Shown here: positions 1 through 6,610 of the stretch, in pieces
Layout: each line of letters starts with the position of its first letter
How positions within the stretch are numbered: the first letter of the stretch is position 1
Assembly: GCA_012510755.1 (NCBI GenBank)
Contig: JAAZHL010000023.1
Coordinates: 1-7,873, forward strand
DNA: 7,873 nt
Reading direction: 5' to 3'
From: Leucobacter sp.
GTDB lineage: Bacteria > Actinomycetota > Actinomycetes > Actinomycetales > Microbacteriaceae
Translations under genes and position numbers: made by a program
Notes under the pieces: generated by a model
Told to the model about the DNA's origin: nothing
What the model saw: only the letters and a program-made list of their open reading frames with translations
The model's database searches: none

Positions 1-29
1 GGGGTGGACCATGCACGGCCGGCACTCAT
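1..29 (-). CDS. jetD: JetD, Wadjet nuclease subunit (5' end only, cut by window edge)
   Basis: Only the first nine codons and two further bases are inside the window, reading MSAGRAWST(P). The ATG (29-27) overlaps the jetC TGA stop in an ATGA junction, the same arrangement as jetB/jetC. A GAAAGG Shine-Dalgarno-like sequence (revcomp of 37-42) sits 7 bases upstream. The W-S/T-T-P motif a few residues after the start resembles the N-terminus usual for JetD (DUF3322/DUF2220) proteins, and jetD is the gene expected directly after jetC in type I Wadjet operons. In the known systems JetD is a dimeric Toprim, topoisomerase VI-like nuclease that cuts plasmid DNA once JetABC has extruded it. Identity is therefore inferred from position, overlap and a very short N-terminus; the catalytic domain cannot be assessed here. 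Confidence 0.7.
26..29 (-). other. ATGA stop/start overlap, jetC-jetD
   Basis: The jetC stop TGA (28-26) and the putative jetD ATG (29-27) share bases. Together with the identical four-base junction at 3391-3394 between jetB and jetC, this points to translational coupling that would keep subunit ratios fixed. It is also the main support for the placement of the jetD start. Confidence 0.75.
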
Positions 30-3000
30 CGGTAGGCCTTTCGGCGCTCGTGAAACTCTTCGATGCACAGCGTGTGCAGCCGCGAGCGCGCCCCGGTCGG
101 GTTGTCCACGAAGCCGATAGCGCTGATGAACGGTTCGATGACATGGACCTTCTGTAGCGGGGTCACGATGAGAAGCTGTAGCCCGAGCTTGCGGAATAGT
201 TGAAGGGCGTAGCGGGTGGAGTCATCAGATCCGCGACCAAACGCCTCGTCGATGACGGCAAACCGGAAGTCGCGCGTCTTCTGCGCCCCCCATTCCAGGC
301 CGAACTGGTACGCCAGGGATGCCGCAAGTACCGTGTAGGCGAGTTTCTCCTTCTGACCGCCCGACTTGCCGTCGGAGTCGGTGTAGTGCTCGAATTCCTC
401 CCCGGTGACTCGATCCTGCTCGCTCGCCGCGAAGACGAACCAGTTGCGCACATCGGTGACGAACTGGGTCCATCGCCGGTCTCGGTCCGCGTGATCGGGC
501 CGGCCGCGAAATCGCTCGATGATGCGTTTCACCTCCGCGAAGCGCTGCTCTGCGCCGAAGCCGGCGGAATCCATAAGGTCGCTCGTTGCGGTGCGCAAGT
601 CGGCCTGGAAATCCCTGACCTCCTGGTTGACAGTCGGCTCAGCGATGATGCGGATCACCCGGCCCGGGCGGTAGTCGATCGCCGCGAGCGCTTCGTTGAT
701 GCGATCCACTCGGCTGTGGGTTTCGTCTCGTTGTCGCCGCAACCAGGTGTGCAGGCCAGCGAGATCCTTGACGGTGTTCTTATCGAGTTGGGTCTTGAAC
801 TCCTCCTGAAACCTGGGCAGGTCATCGAGCAGCACCCGACGATGCAGCTCACGGAATGCTCCGAGGGCCGCCACGCTCGGGTCGTGCTCGGCCTTCAACT
901 CGGGCCATTCCCGGAGCATGTCGTTCATCTTGGCCTGCACGCTCGTGGTGTGGCCGTTGATCTCGCGGTTGACAGCGGTGGATCGCGAATCGATCTCGTC
1001 GGCCAGCGTCGTGCGAAGGAGCGTCAACCCCTCGATGGAGCGCCGAGGGCGCTTGCCGCTGAGAATGTCTTCGAGCACAGAGTAGTGCTGCCTCACCCGT
1101 TCGAGGGCACCCTGATCCAGAGCGCTGATCAGCGTCTCCTCCTGCTCGAGACTGCTGTCGATCCCGGTCAGGGTGCTCGAAAGAGATCCGATCCTCTCGT
1201 GAATCGCGGCGAGATCACTCGCAATCCGCTCATCCTCCGCACCGATTCGAACGAGCTCTGCTTCAAGCTGTGCGAGGCGCTGTGACCCGGAGAGTAGACG
1301 CTCTCGCTCAGCTGACAGATTGACGATGAGCCGCTTGACGGAGTCGGTGTCGACTTCCTCCCACGAGGTGATCTCCGCTAAGCGTTGGAGTGCTTCGCGT
1401 GCTGTATCCAGCTGATTCTTCTCGCGCTGAAGCGCCGTGAGCTGGCCGAGTACTTCCCGGTGCTCCTTAACGATCGCGTCGTACTCTTCGCGAAAGGCCT
1501 GCAGCTGGCGCTCAGAGGATCGCCCGAGCACCCAGTTTTTCGGGCCCAGGCGTCGATCGTCCTTCTCGTGCCGGTCGCCGTTGCGAACGAGGCCCTGCTT
1601 CGTCACTGCGCGATCGGCGCGGTTCAGCGCCTCCACCGAGTCGACCAAGAGATGCTCAGCCCGTCGCTGCAGCTCACCGCAAAGAAACGACTCAAACGGC
1701 CCTGGCTCGAGCGCCAGAATGTTGCGCAGGCGCAGTGCCCCGCCGCCGGTGGGCACGATGCGCACTTGCCGTGCCGGTACCCGCAGGAAGCGCAGCACCC
1801 AGCCGAGATGGGTACCGTTCACCCAGCGGGAGACCTCGGCGTAGTCTTCGTCGCTCACGAGCATCATGGTGGCGAGGCCGCCGAGCACGCGCTCTGCCGC
1901 CTCCCGCCATTCCTCGTGCCCCGGCGCGAGGTCGATCAACTCGCCAGCGAAGGGTACCCGATCCGCCGGATATCCGAGGGCGTCACACAACTTCGTGCGT
2001 ACCGCGTCGAGGCGCGGGTCGACGTTGCTGCGACGGTTCTCGCGTTCGGTGATTTCCGTTTCGACGCGATCTCTGTCTGCTTCGAGCGCGAAGCGGCGTC
2101 GACTGAGAGGGAGATGGCGCTCTTCGATCGACTCGGCGGACTGTCCATTCCGTTCGATGGCCGCCGCAATCTGGGCCACGCGCTCGTAGAAAGCCTGCGC
2201 ATCTGCTACGGTCTCGAGGCCCGCTTCATTCAGTCGAAGGTCATAGCGTGAGCGGCGCTCAGCACGCTCATCGTGAGCCTGCTGTTGCCGCTCAATCTCG
2301 CGATCGATTTCGGCGAGTCTATCGCCGCCGGCTCCCGCGCGTTCCGCGATGAGGGCGTCGCGCACGGGCACGATGGCCTTACTCGCGGTCTTGAGGGATT
2401 CCCTCTCGGCGACGGCCGTTTCGTGTTCGGTGGTGACCCGTGACTTCTCTTCGGCGAGAACGGTCAGCATTTGCTCGGCAACGTACGGATGAATTGCGGC
2501 GCGCGCCTCGGCGAGCTCGTCGCGGCGCTGCACCGCGTCGTCGTACCGATCGCCAGCTTCGACAAGCGGGACGAGAATGGCAAGTTGTGCCGTCGCGCGC
2601 TGCACAGCCTCGTGCGCAAGGGTGAGGTTCTCGAAGTGATCCACGATATCGCGCACCCGCTTCGCGGCTTCCTCATCTTCGCCCTCGAGCATGTGGCTGC
2701 GCACGAAGTCAGTCAGGTTGCCAACTGACTTCATCGACACCGTCTGATGGAAGAGTTCCATGGCCTGTTCTGATCGGATGCCGAGCAAACGTCTCATCTT
2801 GCGTGAGTACTCGGGGAAACCCGCATCAATATCCGCGCCGCTCGCGCGAAGCCTGCGCCGCAGTGCAGTGAGATCAGTGCCGAAATCGGAGAAGTCGTCG
2901 GCGACTGTGAGCGTGCGCGGCGCGGTGACAAAAAAGCGCTCGGGCTGCCCCGTGCGATCCACCTGGCGAAACACCTGCGCCAGCGTGACTTCCTCGTTGA

Positions 3001-3394
3001 AGGCACCATTGCGAAAGACCCCGAGGATTACCGAGTAGGAGCTGTGGCCGCGCAGCCCCACCGGGCGAGACGCCCCGGGCTGCTCGTTGCGCTCAGACTT
3101 GAAATGACCCTCGACATAGCTGCGCAGTGTGCGCTCACGCGACCCAGCACCCGCGGCCTTATTATAGGCGATGCGGTGCGCCGGGAGCAGGAGCGTGCTG
3201 ATCGCATCCACAAGCGTCGACTTGCCAGAACCAATGTCGCCGGTCAAGAGGGAAGTGCGCCCGTCGAGGTCGAGATGCCAGATGTGGCGGTCGAAGGTGC
3301 CCCAGTTGAACACCTCGACACGGTGCAAGCGGTACCCCGGCAGGGCATCATCGTCGGTCGTGATCTCGAGCGCCGAGAACAGGGCGTCGGTCAT
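26..3394 (-). CDS. jetC: JetC, SMC/MukB-like ATPase of type I Wadjet
   Basis: This is the motor subunit of the Wadjet plasmid-defence complex, an SMC-family ATPase related to MksB/MukB that dimerises and drives ATP-dependent DNA loop extrusion. The 1122 residues match the usual family length. The N-terminal head carries Walker A GDIGSGKST (52-60). The ABC signature SGGQ lies at 1011-1014 and Walker B VIDEAF, with catalytic E1050, near the C-terminus. Charged, heptad-like coiled-coil arms span about 270-465 and 625-905. They flank a hinge-like globular region (about 465-620) with a conserved-looking RHEKDD...NWVLG stretch and no CxxC zinc hook, which argues against Rad50/SbcC. The ATG overlaps the jetB stop by four bases (ATGA) and has AAGGAAG (revcomp of 3399-3405) upstream, so translation is probably coupled. 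No frameshift or lost motif is visible. The family call is strong; activity is inferred. Confidence 0.95.
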   Translation of the reverse strand: MTDALFSALEITTDDDALPGYRLHRVEVFNWGTFDRHIWHLDLDGRTSLLTGDIGSGKSTLVDAISTLLLPAHRIAYNKAAGAGSRERTLRSYVEGHFKSERNEQPGASRPVGLRGHSSYSVILGVFRNGAFNEEVTLAQVFRQVDRTGQPERFFVTAPRTLTVADDFSDFGTDLTALRRRLRASGADIDAGFPEYSRKMRRLLGIRSEQAMELFHQTVSMKSVGNLTDFVRSHMLEGEDEEAAKRVRDIVDHFENLTLAHEAVQRATAQLAILVPLVEAGDRYDDAVQRRDELAEARAAIHPYVAEQMLTVLAEEKSRVTTEHETAVAERESLKTASKAIVPVRDALIAERAGAGGDRLAEIDREIERQQQAHDERAERRSRYDLRLNEAGLETVADAQAFYERVAQIAAAIERNGQSAESIEERHLPLSRRRFALEADRDRVETEITERENRRSNVDPRLDAVRTKLCDALGYPADRVPFAGELIDLAPGHEEWREAAERVLGGLATMMLVSDEDYAEVSRWVNGTHLGWVLRFLRVPARQVRIVPTGGGALRLRNILALEPGPFESFLCGELQRRAEHLLVDSVEALNRADRAVTKQGLVRNGDRHEKDDRRLGPKNWVLGRSSERQLQAFREEYDAIVKEHREVLGQLTALQREKNQLDTAREALQRLAEITSWEEVDTDSVKRLIVNLSAERERLLSGSQRLAQLEAELVRIGAEDERIASDLAAIHERIGSLSSTLTGIDSSLEQEETLISALDQGALERVRQHYSVLEDILSGKRPRRSIEGLTLLRTTLADEIDSRSTAVNREINGHTTSVQAKMNDMLREWPELKAEHDPSVAALGAFRELHRRVLLDDLPRFQEEFKTQLDKNTVKDLAGLHTWLRRQRDETHSRVDRINEALAAIDYRPGRVIRIIAEPTVNQEVRDFQADLRTATSDLMDSAGFGAEQRFAEVKRIIERFRGRPDHADRDRRWTQFVTDVRNWFVFAASEQDRVTGEEFEHYTDSDGKSGGQKEKLAYTVLAASLAYQFGLEWGAQKTRDFRFAVIDEAFGRGSDDSTRYALQLFRKLGLQLLIVTPLQKVHVIEPFISAIGFVDNPTGARSRLHTLCIEEFHERRKAYR
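3391..3394 (-). other. ATGA stop/start overlap, jetB-jetC
   Basis: The jetB TGA (3393-3391) and jetC ATG (3394-3392) overlap in ATGA. The purine-rich AAGGAAG six or so bases upstream of the ATG lies inside the jetB coding sequence and fixes the jetC start. Confidence 0.85.
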
Positions 3395-3981
3395 TTGGCT
3401 TCCTTCATGGCTGAATCGTCTGCGTACGTTTTCAGCAGTGCCGCGAAGTCGCCCATCGTCTCCGCGTCGACGTACGCCTTCAGCACGCGCTTAACTTCCC
3501 ACGCATCAGTCTGGTTGCGCAATTCCTGTACGAAGCCCATGTCGCGCAGCTGCACAATCGCACGAGTCGCACCATCGACGATGCGCGCCTGATTCGTGGA
3601 ATCCTGCGCAAACACCGTCAGCATGTCGACCATCGCTTCCTTGGTGAGCACGAGCCGCCCCTCGCTCCCGCCCGCCTCGAACTCGGCGAGGCGCTTGCGC
3701 AGCAACACCGCGAGCAAGCTCGCGTGATATGTGAGCGTTCGGCGGCGGATCAGACGGGGGAGCGGCTCTTCGCCGTCGACCTCCTTCTTGGTGCTCAGAT
3801 AGGCATAGCCTTCGAGCGCATCAATAATGACATCAATGCCGATTTCTGCGAAGTGGTCGCTCACTGCCGCCCGGTGCCGCTCCCACCCCGCCCATACGTG
3901 TTCATCCTTCTCGCGGTACACGACACCGCGCATCAGCGTGATGATCGCCGTCGCTGTGGCGTGCTCGTCGATGGTTCTCAT
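3391..3981 (-). CDS. jetB: JetB, DUF4194 winged-helix (MksE/KITE-like) subunit
   Basis: This 196-residue protein is the small accessory subunit of the Wadjet complex, the counterpart of MksE/MukE, which in known structures binds the JetA kleisin and helps it contact DNA and the JetC heads. Family-typical stretches are visible: an N-terminal REKDEHVW segment (23-30), IDVIIDALEGYAYL (49-62), and LPRLIRRRTL followed by SLLAVLLRKRLAEFEAGG (74-105). A likely winged-helix segment, RAIVQLRDMGFVQEL, follows at about 140-154. The ATG start is preceded by GAGAGG (revcomp of 3986-3991), four bases away, which is rather close for a Shine-Dalgarno. The gene lies 19 bp after the jetA stop, and its own stop overlaps the jetC start, so it is inside one transcript. 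No signal peptide or membrane segment is seen. Length, order and motifs agree with DUF4194. Confidence 0.93.
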   Translation of the reverse strand: MRTIDEHATATAIITLMRGVVYREKDEHVWAGWERHRAAVSDHFAEIGIDVIIDALEGYAYLSTKKEVDGEEPLPRLIRRRTLTYHASLLAVLLRKRLAEFEAGGSEGRLVLTKEAMVDMLTVFAQDSTNQARIVDGATRAIVQLRDMGFVQELRNQTDAWEVKRVLKAYVDAETMGDFAALLKTYADDSAMKEAK

Positions 3982-4000
3982 GGGGCCTCTCGGGTGGGTG

Positions 4001-5443
4001 TCACAGTCGCTCGATCGTGACGAGCGGCAGGATCATGCGCCGTTCGACGCCGTCTAACCCGGTGTACGGGATCGCCATCTGGCCGCCCTCGTCAGTGTGT
4101 ACCGTGAGATCGTCGCGCGAATCGAGCGTCAGGTAGGCAATAATCTCTGCAGCACCGTCTTCCGGGGGATACATCTCAACAATGTCGCTCAGTGTGGCGG
4201 TGCTTCTCGGGGGCACGATCGCACGGATGTTCTCGGCGAGACGCTCGACGTCCACATGCCGCTGCGCGAACAGCGCCCCAAGGTCGGTGTCTTCGGCATC
4301 CGCAGGAGGGATCAGGCTGTCGACTGTTGACTCGGGGCGCACCTCATAGAGCGGCCGCTCGAACGGCATCACAATCGGTACGCCTGGTTCAGTGATGCAT
4401 AGTCCGATGTGGTCGTCAGTCGGGGGCTCCGAACGCACAGCGAGCGCCGCCGCCTCGATCGCACGTGCCAGATCCAGAACTCGCCGGTTCTCAAACCAGA
4501 CTCGGTCATCTAGGAACCGTCGCAGCTGCTCAGACAGTGTGCGCACGGTAGCCTGCGTGCGTTCGGCAGCCTCGGCCCAGTCATGGTGCAGCATCCGAAT
4601 ACGGCGATCCGCTTCAATCGTGGACATGCCCTGAAGGTCTGCAAGCAGCTCCGACAATTCGTCTTGTCTTTCATCCGAGAGGAGGAAATCATAGAAGGCC
4701 TGAAAACTTCGCCCCTGTTCAGAGCTCGAAATGTCGGAACGGTCAGCAATCAACTGGGTGAGCAGCTCGCCCTTACCCCCATCCCAGGCGGCGATCTTCT
4801 CACGGGCAGTGCGATCCAATCGGCGAAAATTCTCCTCCACCTCTCGGAAATCACTCAGCAGCTCACGCGACATCGATGTGAACAACTGGTAGCGATCTTG
4901 AACAGCGACCGCATCGAGCGCGCCCGCGTCACCCCGCCTGATCCGCTCGATCTCCTCATCGATCTCGTCGCGGCGGCGGCTCAGCTCATCAATGCGAACC
5001 TGCGGGTCCTCAGCGGAGCCGTGGACGATCTCACGCAGCAGCGAGACGAGGGTGTGCAGGCGGGACTCCGTTCCAACGAACGAGCGTTCTCGGAGTTGTT
5101 CGACCCAGCGGAAGGCCTTCTCAAGCGTTGCGGTTGCTTCATAGTGGATCTCGTCCGACCTTGAGGGATAAAACCTTCGTAGCCAACCGTCGTCAGACGA
5201 TGACCACGCCTCGAGGTACTCAATCGGCCCGCGCGGGTAACGATTCGGCTCCGCCCGATGAATCGCGTACAGGTGTTCGTCGAGCAAACCAGCCAGCTCG
5301 CTCTGCGAAACTGCGCCCCGATTGGCCTCCAACAGGTGAGTGCCAAGAAAAGACAGAATCAGGGCGACGTTGGATGAACGCAACAAACGCCACGCCCCTT
5401 GACGCTGGGCAAGCTGATCCACCTCGTCGTGCTGCACACTCAA
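4001..5443 (-). CDS. jetA: JetA, DUF3375 (MksF/kleisin-like) subunit of type I Wadjet
   Basis: First gene of the operon; the 480-residue product has the expected length. JetA is the kleisin-like subunit (MksF/MukF counterpart) that bridges the JetC heads and binds JetB. DUF3375-like features include GAWRLLRSSNVALILSFL (16-33), RYPRGPIEYLEAW (68-80), GWLRRFYPSRSDEIHYE (86-102) and FVGTESRLHTL (122-132). A charged helix DELSRRRDEIDEEIERIRRG (152-171) comes next, then LLSDFREVEENFRRLDR (195-211) and SEQGRSFQAFYDFL (241-254). The start is TTG at 5443; an in-frame TAG two codons upstream rules out a longer protein, and a GTG two codons downstream (5437) is an equally plausible start. Neither has a convincing Shine-Dalgarno. 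DUF3375 as JetA is what marks this operon as type I rather than the DUF2397/DUF2398 types. The identification is secure; only the exact start is open. Confidence 0.94.
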   Translation of the reverse strand: MSVQHDEVDQLAQRQGAWRLLRSSNVALILSFLGTHLLEANRGAVSQSELAGLLDEHLYAIHRAEPNRYPRGPIEYLEAWSSSDDGWLRRFYPSRSDEIHYEATATLEKAFRWVEQLRERSFVGTESRLHTLVSLLREIVHGSAEDPQVRIDELSRRRDEIDEEIERIRRGDAGALDAVAVQDRYQLFTSMSRELLSDFREVEENFRRLDRTAREKIAAWDGGKGELLTQLIADRSDISSSEQGRSFQAFYDFLLSDERQDELSELLADLQGMSTIEADRRIRMLHHDWAEAAERTQATVRTLSEQLRRFLDDRVWFENRRVLDLARAIEAAALAVRSEPPTDDHIGLCITEPGVPIVMPFERPLYEVRPESTVDSLIPPADAEDTDLGALFAQRHVDVERLAENIRAIVPPRSTATLSDIVEMYPPEDGAAEIIAYLTLDSRDDLTVHTDEGGQMAIPYTGLDGVERRMILPLVTIERL

Positions 5444-5593
5444 AGGCTATCGAAATGGAACGCGCAGCTGCTACCAAGATATTCCTCGACGGTGATGCGG
5501 TTTCCGTCTTCGAGATTCCCATCTATTGGCCTCTCAAGGGAGTTCATTTATCACCTACGACTTCAGCGCCCTGGCACTGATGCTTTCAGTCAT

Positions 5594-5610
5594 TTAACCT
5601 AGTAGGTCAA
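5594..5610. promoter_or_regulatory. Near-palindrome, possible operator upstream of jetA
   Basis: The plus-strand sequence TTAACCTAGTAGGTCAA has a perfect core ACCTA-G-TAGGT (5597-5607), one mismatched pair, then matching TT/AA ends. An odd-length, AT-flanked dyad of this size is typical of dimeric repressor sites. It lies about 150 bp upstream of jetA and just after the lipoprotein gene. No regulator gene is in the window, so a function is only a suggestion. Confidence 0.3.
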
Positions 5611-5616
5611 TGTGAC

Positions 5617-5630
5617 TTGATAAAGATCAA
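5617..5630. repeat. Short inverted repeat TTGAT(N4)ATCAA after the lipoprotein gene
   Basis: Five-base arms TTGAT and ATCAA enclose AAAG, 9 bp beyond the lipoprotein stop. In the plus direction it is followed by AAACTTTTT (the last A of the arm included), so it could be a weak terminator on that strand. For the minus-strand lipoprotein transcript no U-tract follows the stem. Its TTGAY...YAA pattern partly resembles the adjacent 5594-5610 dyad, so a second operator half is an alternative. Confidence 0.25.
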
Positions 5631-5639
5631 ACTTTTTGG

Positions 5640-6065
5640 TTAGCTGATGCCGTTTCCAGCATATGCGTAATAGTTTAAGTCATTTCCATCAGCTTCAAAC
5701 GTTATCAGCACGCTTTCTCCGCCATCTGCATACCAGCCATAGTACTTGTATACGATGTCGTCAGCTTCGAAGTCGTTATTTACATAGTAAGCGCCATCGA
5801 CACCAAAAATATCGGCAACATCCTGGTAGCTACTCAAGCTGCCGTCCATATTTGCATCTTTTAGGTTCTCAAAAGCCGTTGCAAAATCTGCCGACGGAAT
5901 CAAAGGATAGTCTGCGGGGTAAGCGCTAGGATCCAGCTCTGAAACCTCTACCGTATAACCTGCCGTAGATGATCCAGCGTCTCCGCCGCCGCCGTCACCA
6001 GTGCTACATGCCGCTAGAGACGCTCCTAGAGCTGCGATTAGCAGCAAAGCTTTAATTTTGTTCAA
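5640..6065 (-). CDS. Small secreted lipoprotein of unknown function
   Basis: This 141-residue product has a type II signal peptide: lysines at 3 and 5, a hydrophobic core, then lipobox LAAC with the lipidated cysteine at 20. A flexible Gly/Ser/Asp linker follows (21-36). It should be anchored to the outer face of the membrane. The mature part is acidic and rich in Tyr, Asp and Asn. The pattern SYQDVADIFG (79-88), then YYGWYADGG and VLITFEADGNDLNYYAYAG, resembles one copy of the BLIP/SmpA-like fold (helix pair plus beta sheet) seen in many small lipoproteins. That is a fold guess, not a match I could test. Translation starts at TTG (6065-6063) with AAGGTGG upstream at good spacing. The gene is markedly AT-richer than the jet genes, suggesting separate acquisition. 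No link to Wadjet is shown beyond position and orientation. Confidence 0.8.
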   Translation of the reverse strand: MNKIKALLLIAALGASLAACSTGDGGGGDAGSSTAGYTVEVSELDPSAYPADYPLIPSADFATAFENLKDANMDGSLSSYQDVADIFGVDGAYYVNNDFEADDIVYKYYGWYADGGESVLITFEADGNDLNYYAYAGNGIS

Positions 6066-6087
6066 TATTTTCCACCTTATTCATTTT

Positions 6088-6101
6088 TGTCTTTTGAGAC
6101 A
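6088..6101 (-). promoter_or_regulatory. Small inverted repeat in the lipoprotein leader
   Basis: TGTCT-CAAA-AGACA (minus strand) is a perfect 5-bp stem with a 4-base loop. It lies just downstream of the putative -10 and upstream of the AAGGTGG ribosome binding site. It could be an operator or a leader hairpin, but it is short enough to arise by chance. Confidence 0.2.
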
Positions 6102-6110
6102 CACCCCAAA

Positions 6111-6116
6111 AGTATA
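6111..6116 (-). promoter_or_regulatory. Possible -10 element (TATACT) for the lipoprotein gene
   Basis: TATACT on the minus strand lies about 45 bases before the TTG start, a reasonable -10 position. No TTGACA-like hexamer is found 16-18 bases upstream. That stretch belongs to the end of the IS3-family remnant, so a native -35 may have been displaced by the insertion. Confidence 0.35.
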
Positions 6117-6121
6117 AACCA

Positions 6122-6585
6122 TGGGGCCTGCTGCACGAGTAGGTGACAACTGTGTCAGGCAGCGAGTGCGACCTGCTCGTACATAATGGCCTCGTACTCG
6201 ACCGGCGTCAAACGCCCCAGGCGCGCCTGCCGGCGCCGACGGTGATAAGTACGTTCAATCCAAGTCACGATCGCAAGCCTCAGCTCTTCCCGTGTGGCCC
6301 AGCTGCGCCGGTTAAGGACGTTGTTCTGCAGCAAACTGAAAAACGATTCCATCGCTGCATTGTCACCAGCAGCACCAACTCTGCCCATCGACCCGACCAT
6401 GCCGTGTCGGTCAAGCGCACGCCGGAACTTCCGACTCCGAAATTGCGATCCTCTGTCCGTGTGCAGGATGCAACCGGCTACGTTCCCTCGACGCATGACT
6501 GCATTGTTCAGTGCTCTGACTGCGAGTGATGACTTCATTCGTGAGTCGATCGCGTAGCCGACGATTCGGTTCGAGAACACGTGGT
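6122..6585 (-). mobile_element. IS3-family element remnant (3' end only)
   Basis: The segment holds the end of an IS3-family orfB and a non-coding tail of about 33 bases that probably includes one terminal inverted repeat. The outer edge near 6122 (minus strand ending GCAGGCCCCA) is a guess: IS3 ends usually begin with TG, and composition changes there. The other end is lost where the IS30 element begins. orfA, the start of orfB and the second inverted repeat are not in this window, so the element is not autonomous as seen. The remainder could lie beyond the IS30 element, outside the window. Confidence 0.75.
6155..6585 (-). pseudogene. IS3-family transposase OrfB, 5'-truncated by IS30 insertion
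   Basis: About 142 C-terminal residues of an rve-type DDE transposase remain, from FSNRIVGYAID onward. The second catalytic Asp is in HTDRGSQF and the catalytic Glu in NAAMESFF, with 35 residues between them, the DD(35)E spacing of the IS3 family. The downstream RRSWATREELRLAIVTWIERTYHRRRRQ...LGRLTPVEYE is the standard IS3 tail and closely resembles actinobacterial members. The first catalytic Asp and the DNA-binding OrfA part are missing, so this fragment cannot be an active transposase. A GTG at 6580 is present but is simply the Val codon of the usual D-V-F-S motif, not a real start. The stop (6157-6155) is intact, so the damage is confined to the 5' side, at the IS30 junction. Confidence 0.88.
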
Positions 6586-6610
6586 GGTTTCAGAGAGCCA
6601 GCGCAACACC
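6586..6610. repeat. Left terminal inverted repeat of the IS30 element
   Basis: Begins GGTTTCAGAGAGCCAGCGCA and is identical over 25 bases to the reverse complement of 7849-7873; the match stops at 6611. It also encodes the last residues and stop codon of the transposase. Confidence 0.9.

Larger units (their letters stand above)
5444..5639. other. Intergenic region upstream of jetA: no confident promoter
   Basis: This 196-bp gap between the lipoprotein stop and the jetA start must carry either the jet promoter or read-through from upstream. I found no good paired -35/-10 on the minus strand. TAnnnT-like hexamers such as TATCTT and TAGGTT occur, but neither has a matching -35. The half near the lipoprotein is AT-rich and holds two short palindromes (listed separately). 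The half near jetA has intermediate composition and is open in more than one frame, but no frame has both a plausible start and recognisable protein. Confidence 0.5.

Noticed and set aside
200..1285. Long plus-strand open frame opposite jetC (361 codons)
   Set aside because: It lies wholly antisense to a well-recognised jetC with intact motifs; such frames are common opposite GC-rich genes. The predicted protein shows no recognisable domain.
1385..2251. Second long plus-strand open frame opposite jetC (288 codons)
   Set aside because: Antisense to the JetC hinge and coiled-coil region, with no recognisable domain; treated as a shadow.
26..3394. JetC as a Rad50/SbcC-type repair ATPase
   Set aside because: There is no CxxC zinc hook at the hinge, and the flanking genes are DUF3375 and DUF4194 rather than SbcD/Mre11.
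4583..5164. Plus-strand open frame opposite jetA (193 codons)
   Set aside because: Fully antisense to JetA, which has clear family motifs over this stretch.
5220..5522. Minus-strand frame starting at 5522 that overlaps the jetA start
   Set aside because: It runs out of frame through the well-supported JetA N-terminus, turns Arg/Ala-rich there, and has no clear ribosome binding site.
5128..5580. Plus-strand open frame running from jetA into the intergenic region, with a fairly protein-like tail around 5446-5550
   Set aside because: Most of it is antisense to jetA. The tail has no start or ribosome binding site of its own and matches no family I recognise.
5617..5640. Rho-independent terminator for the lipoprotein gene
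   Set aside because: The stem is only 5 bp and AT-rich, and the T-run follows it on the plus strand, opposite to the gene's transcription.
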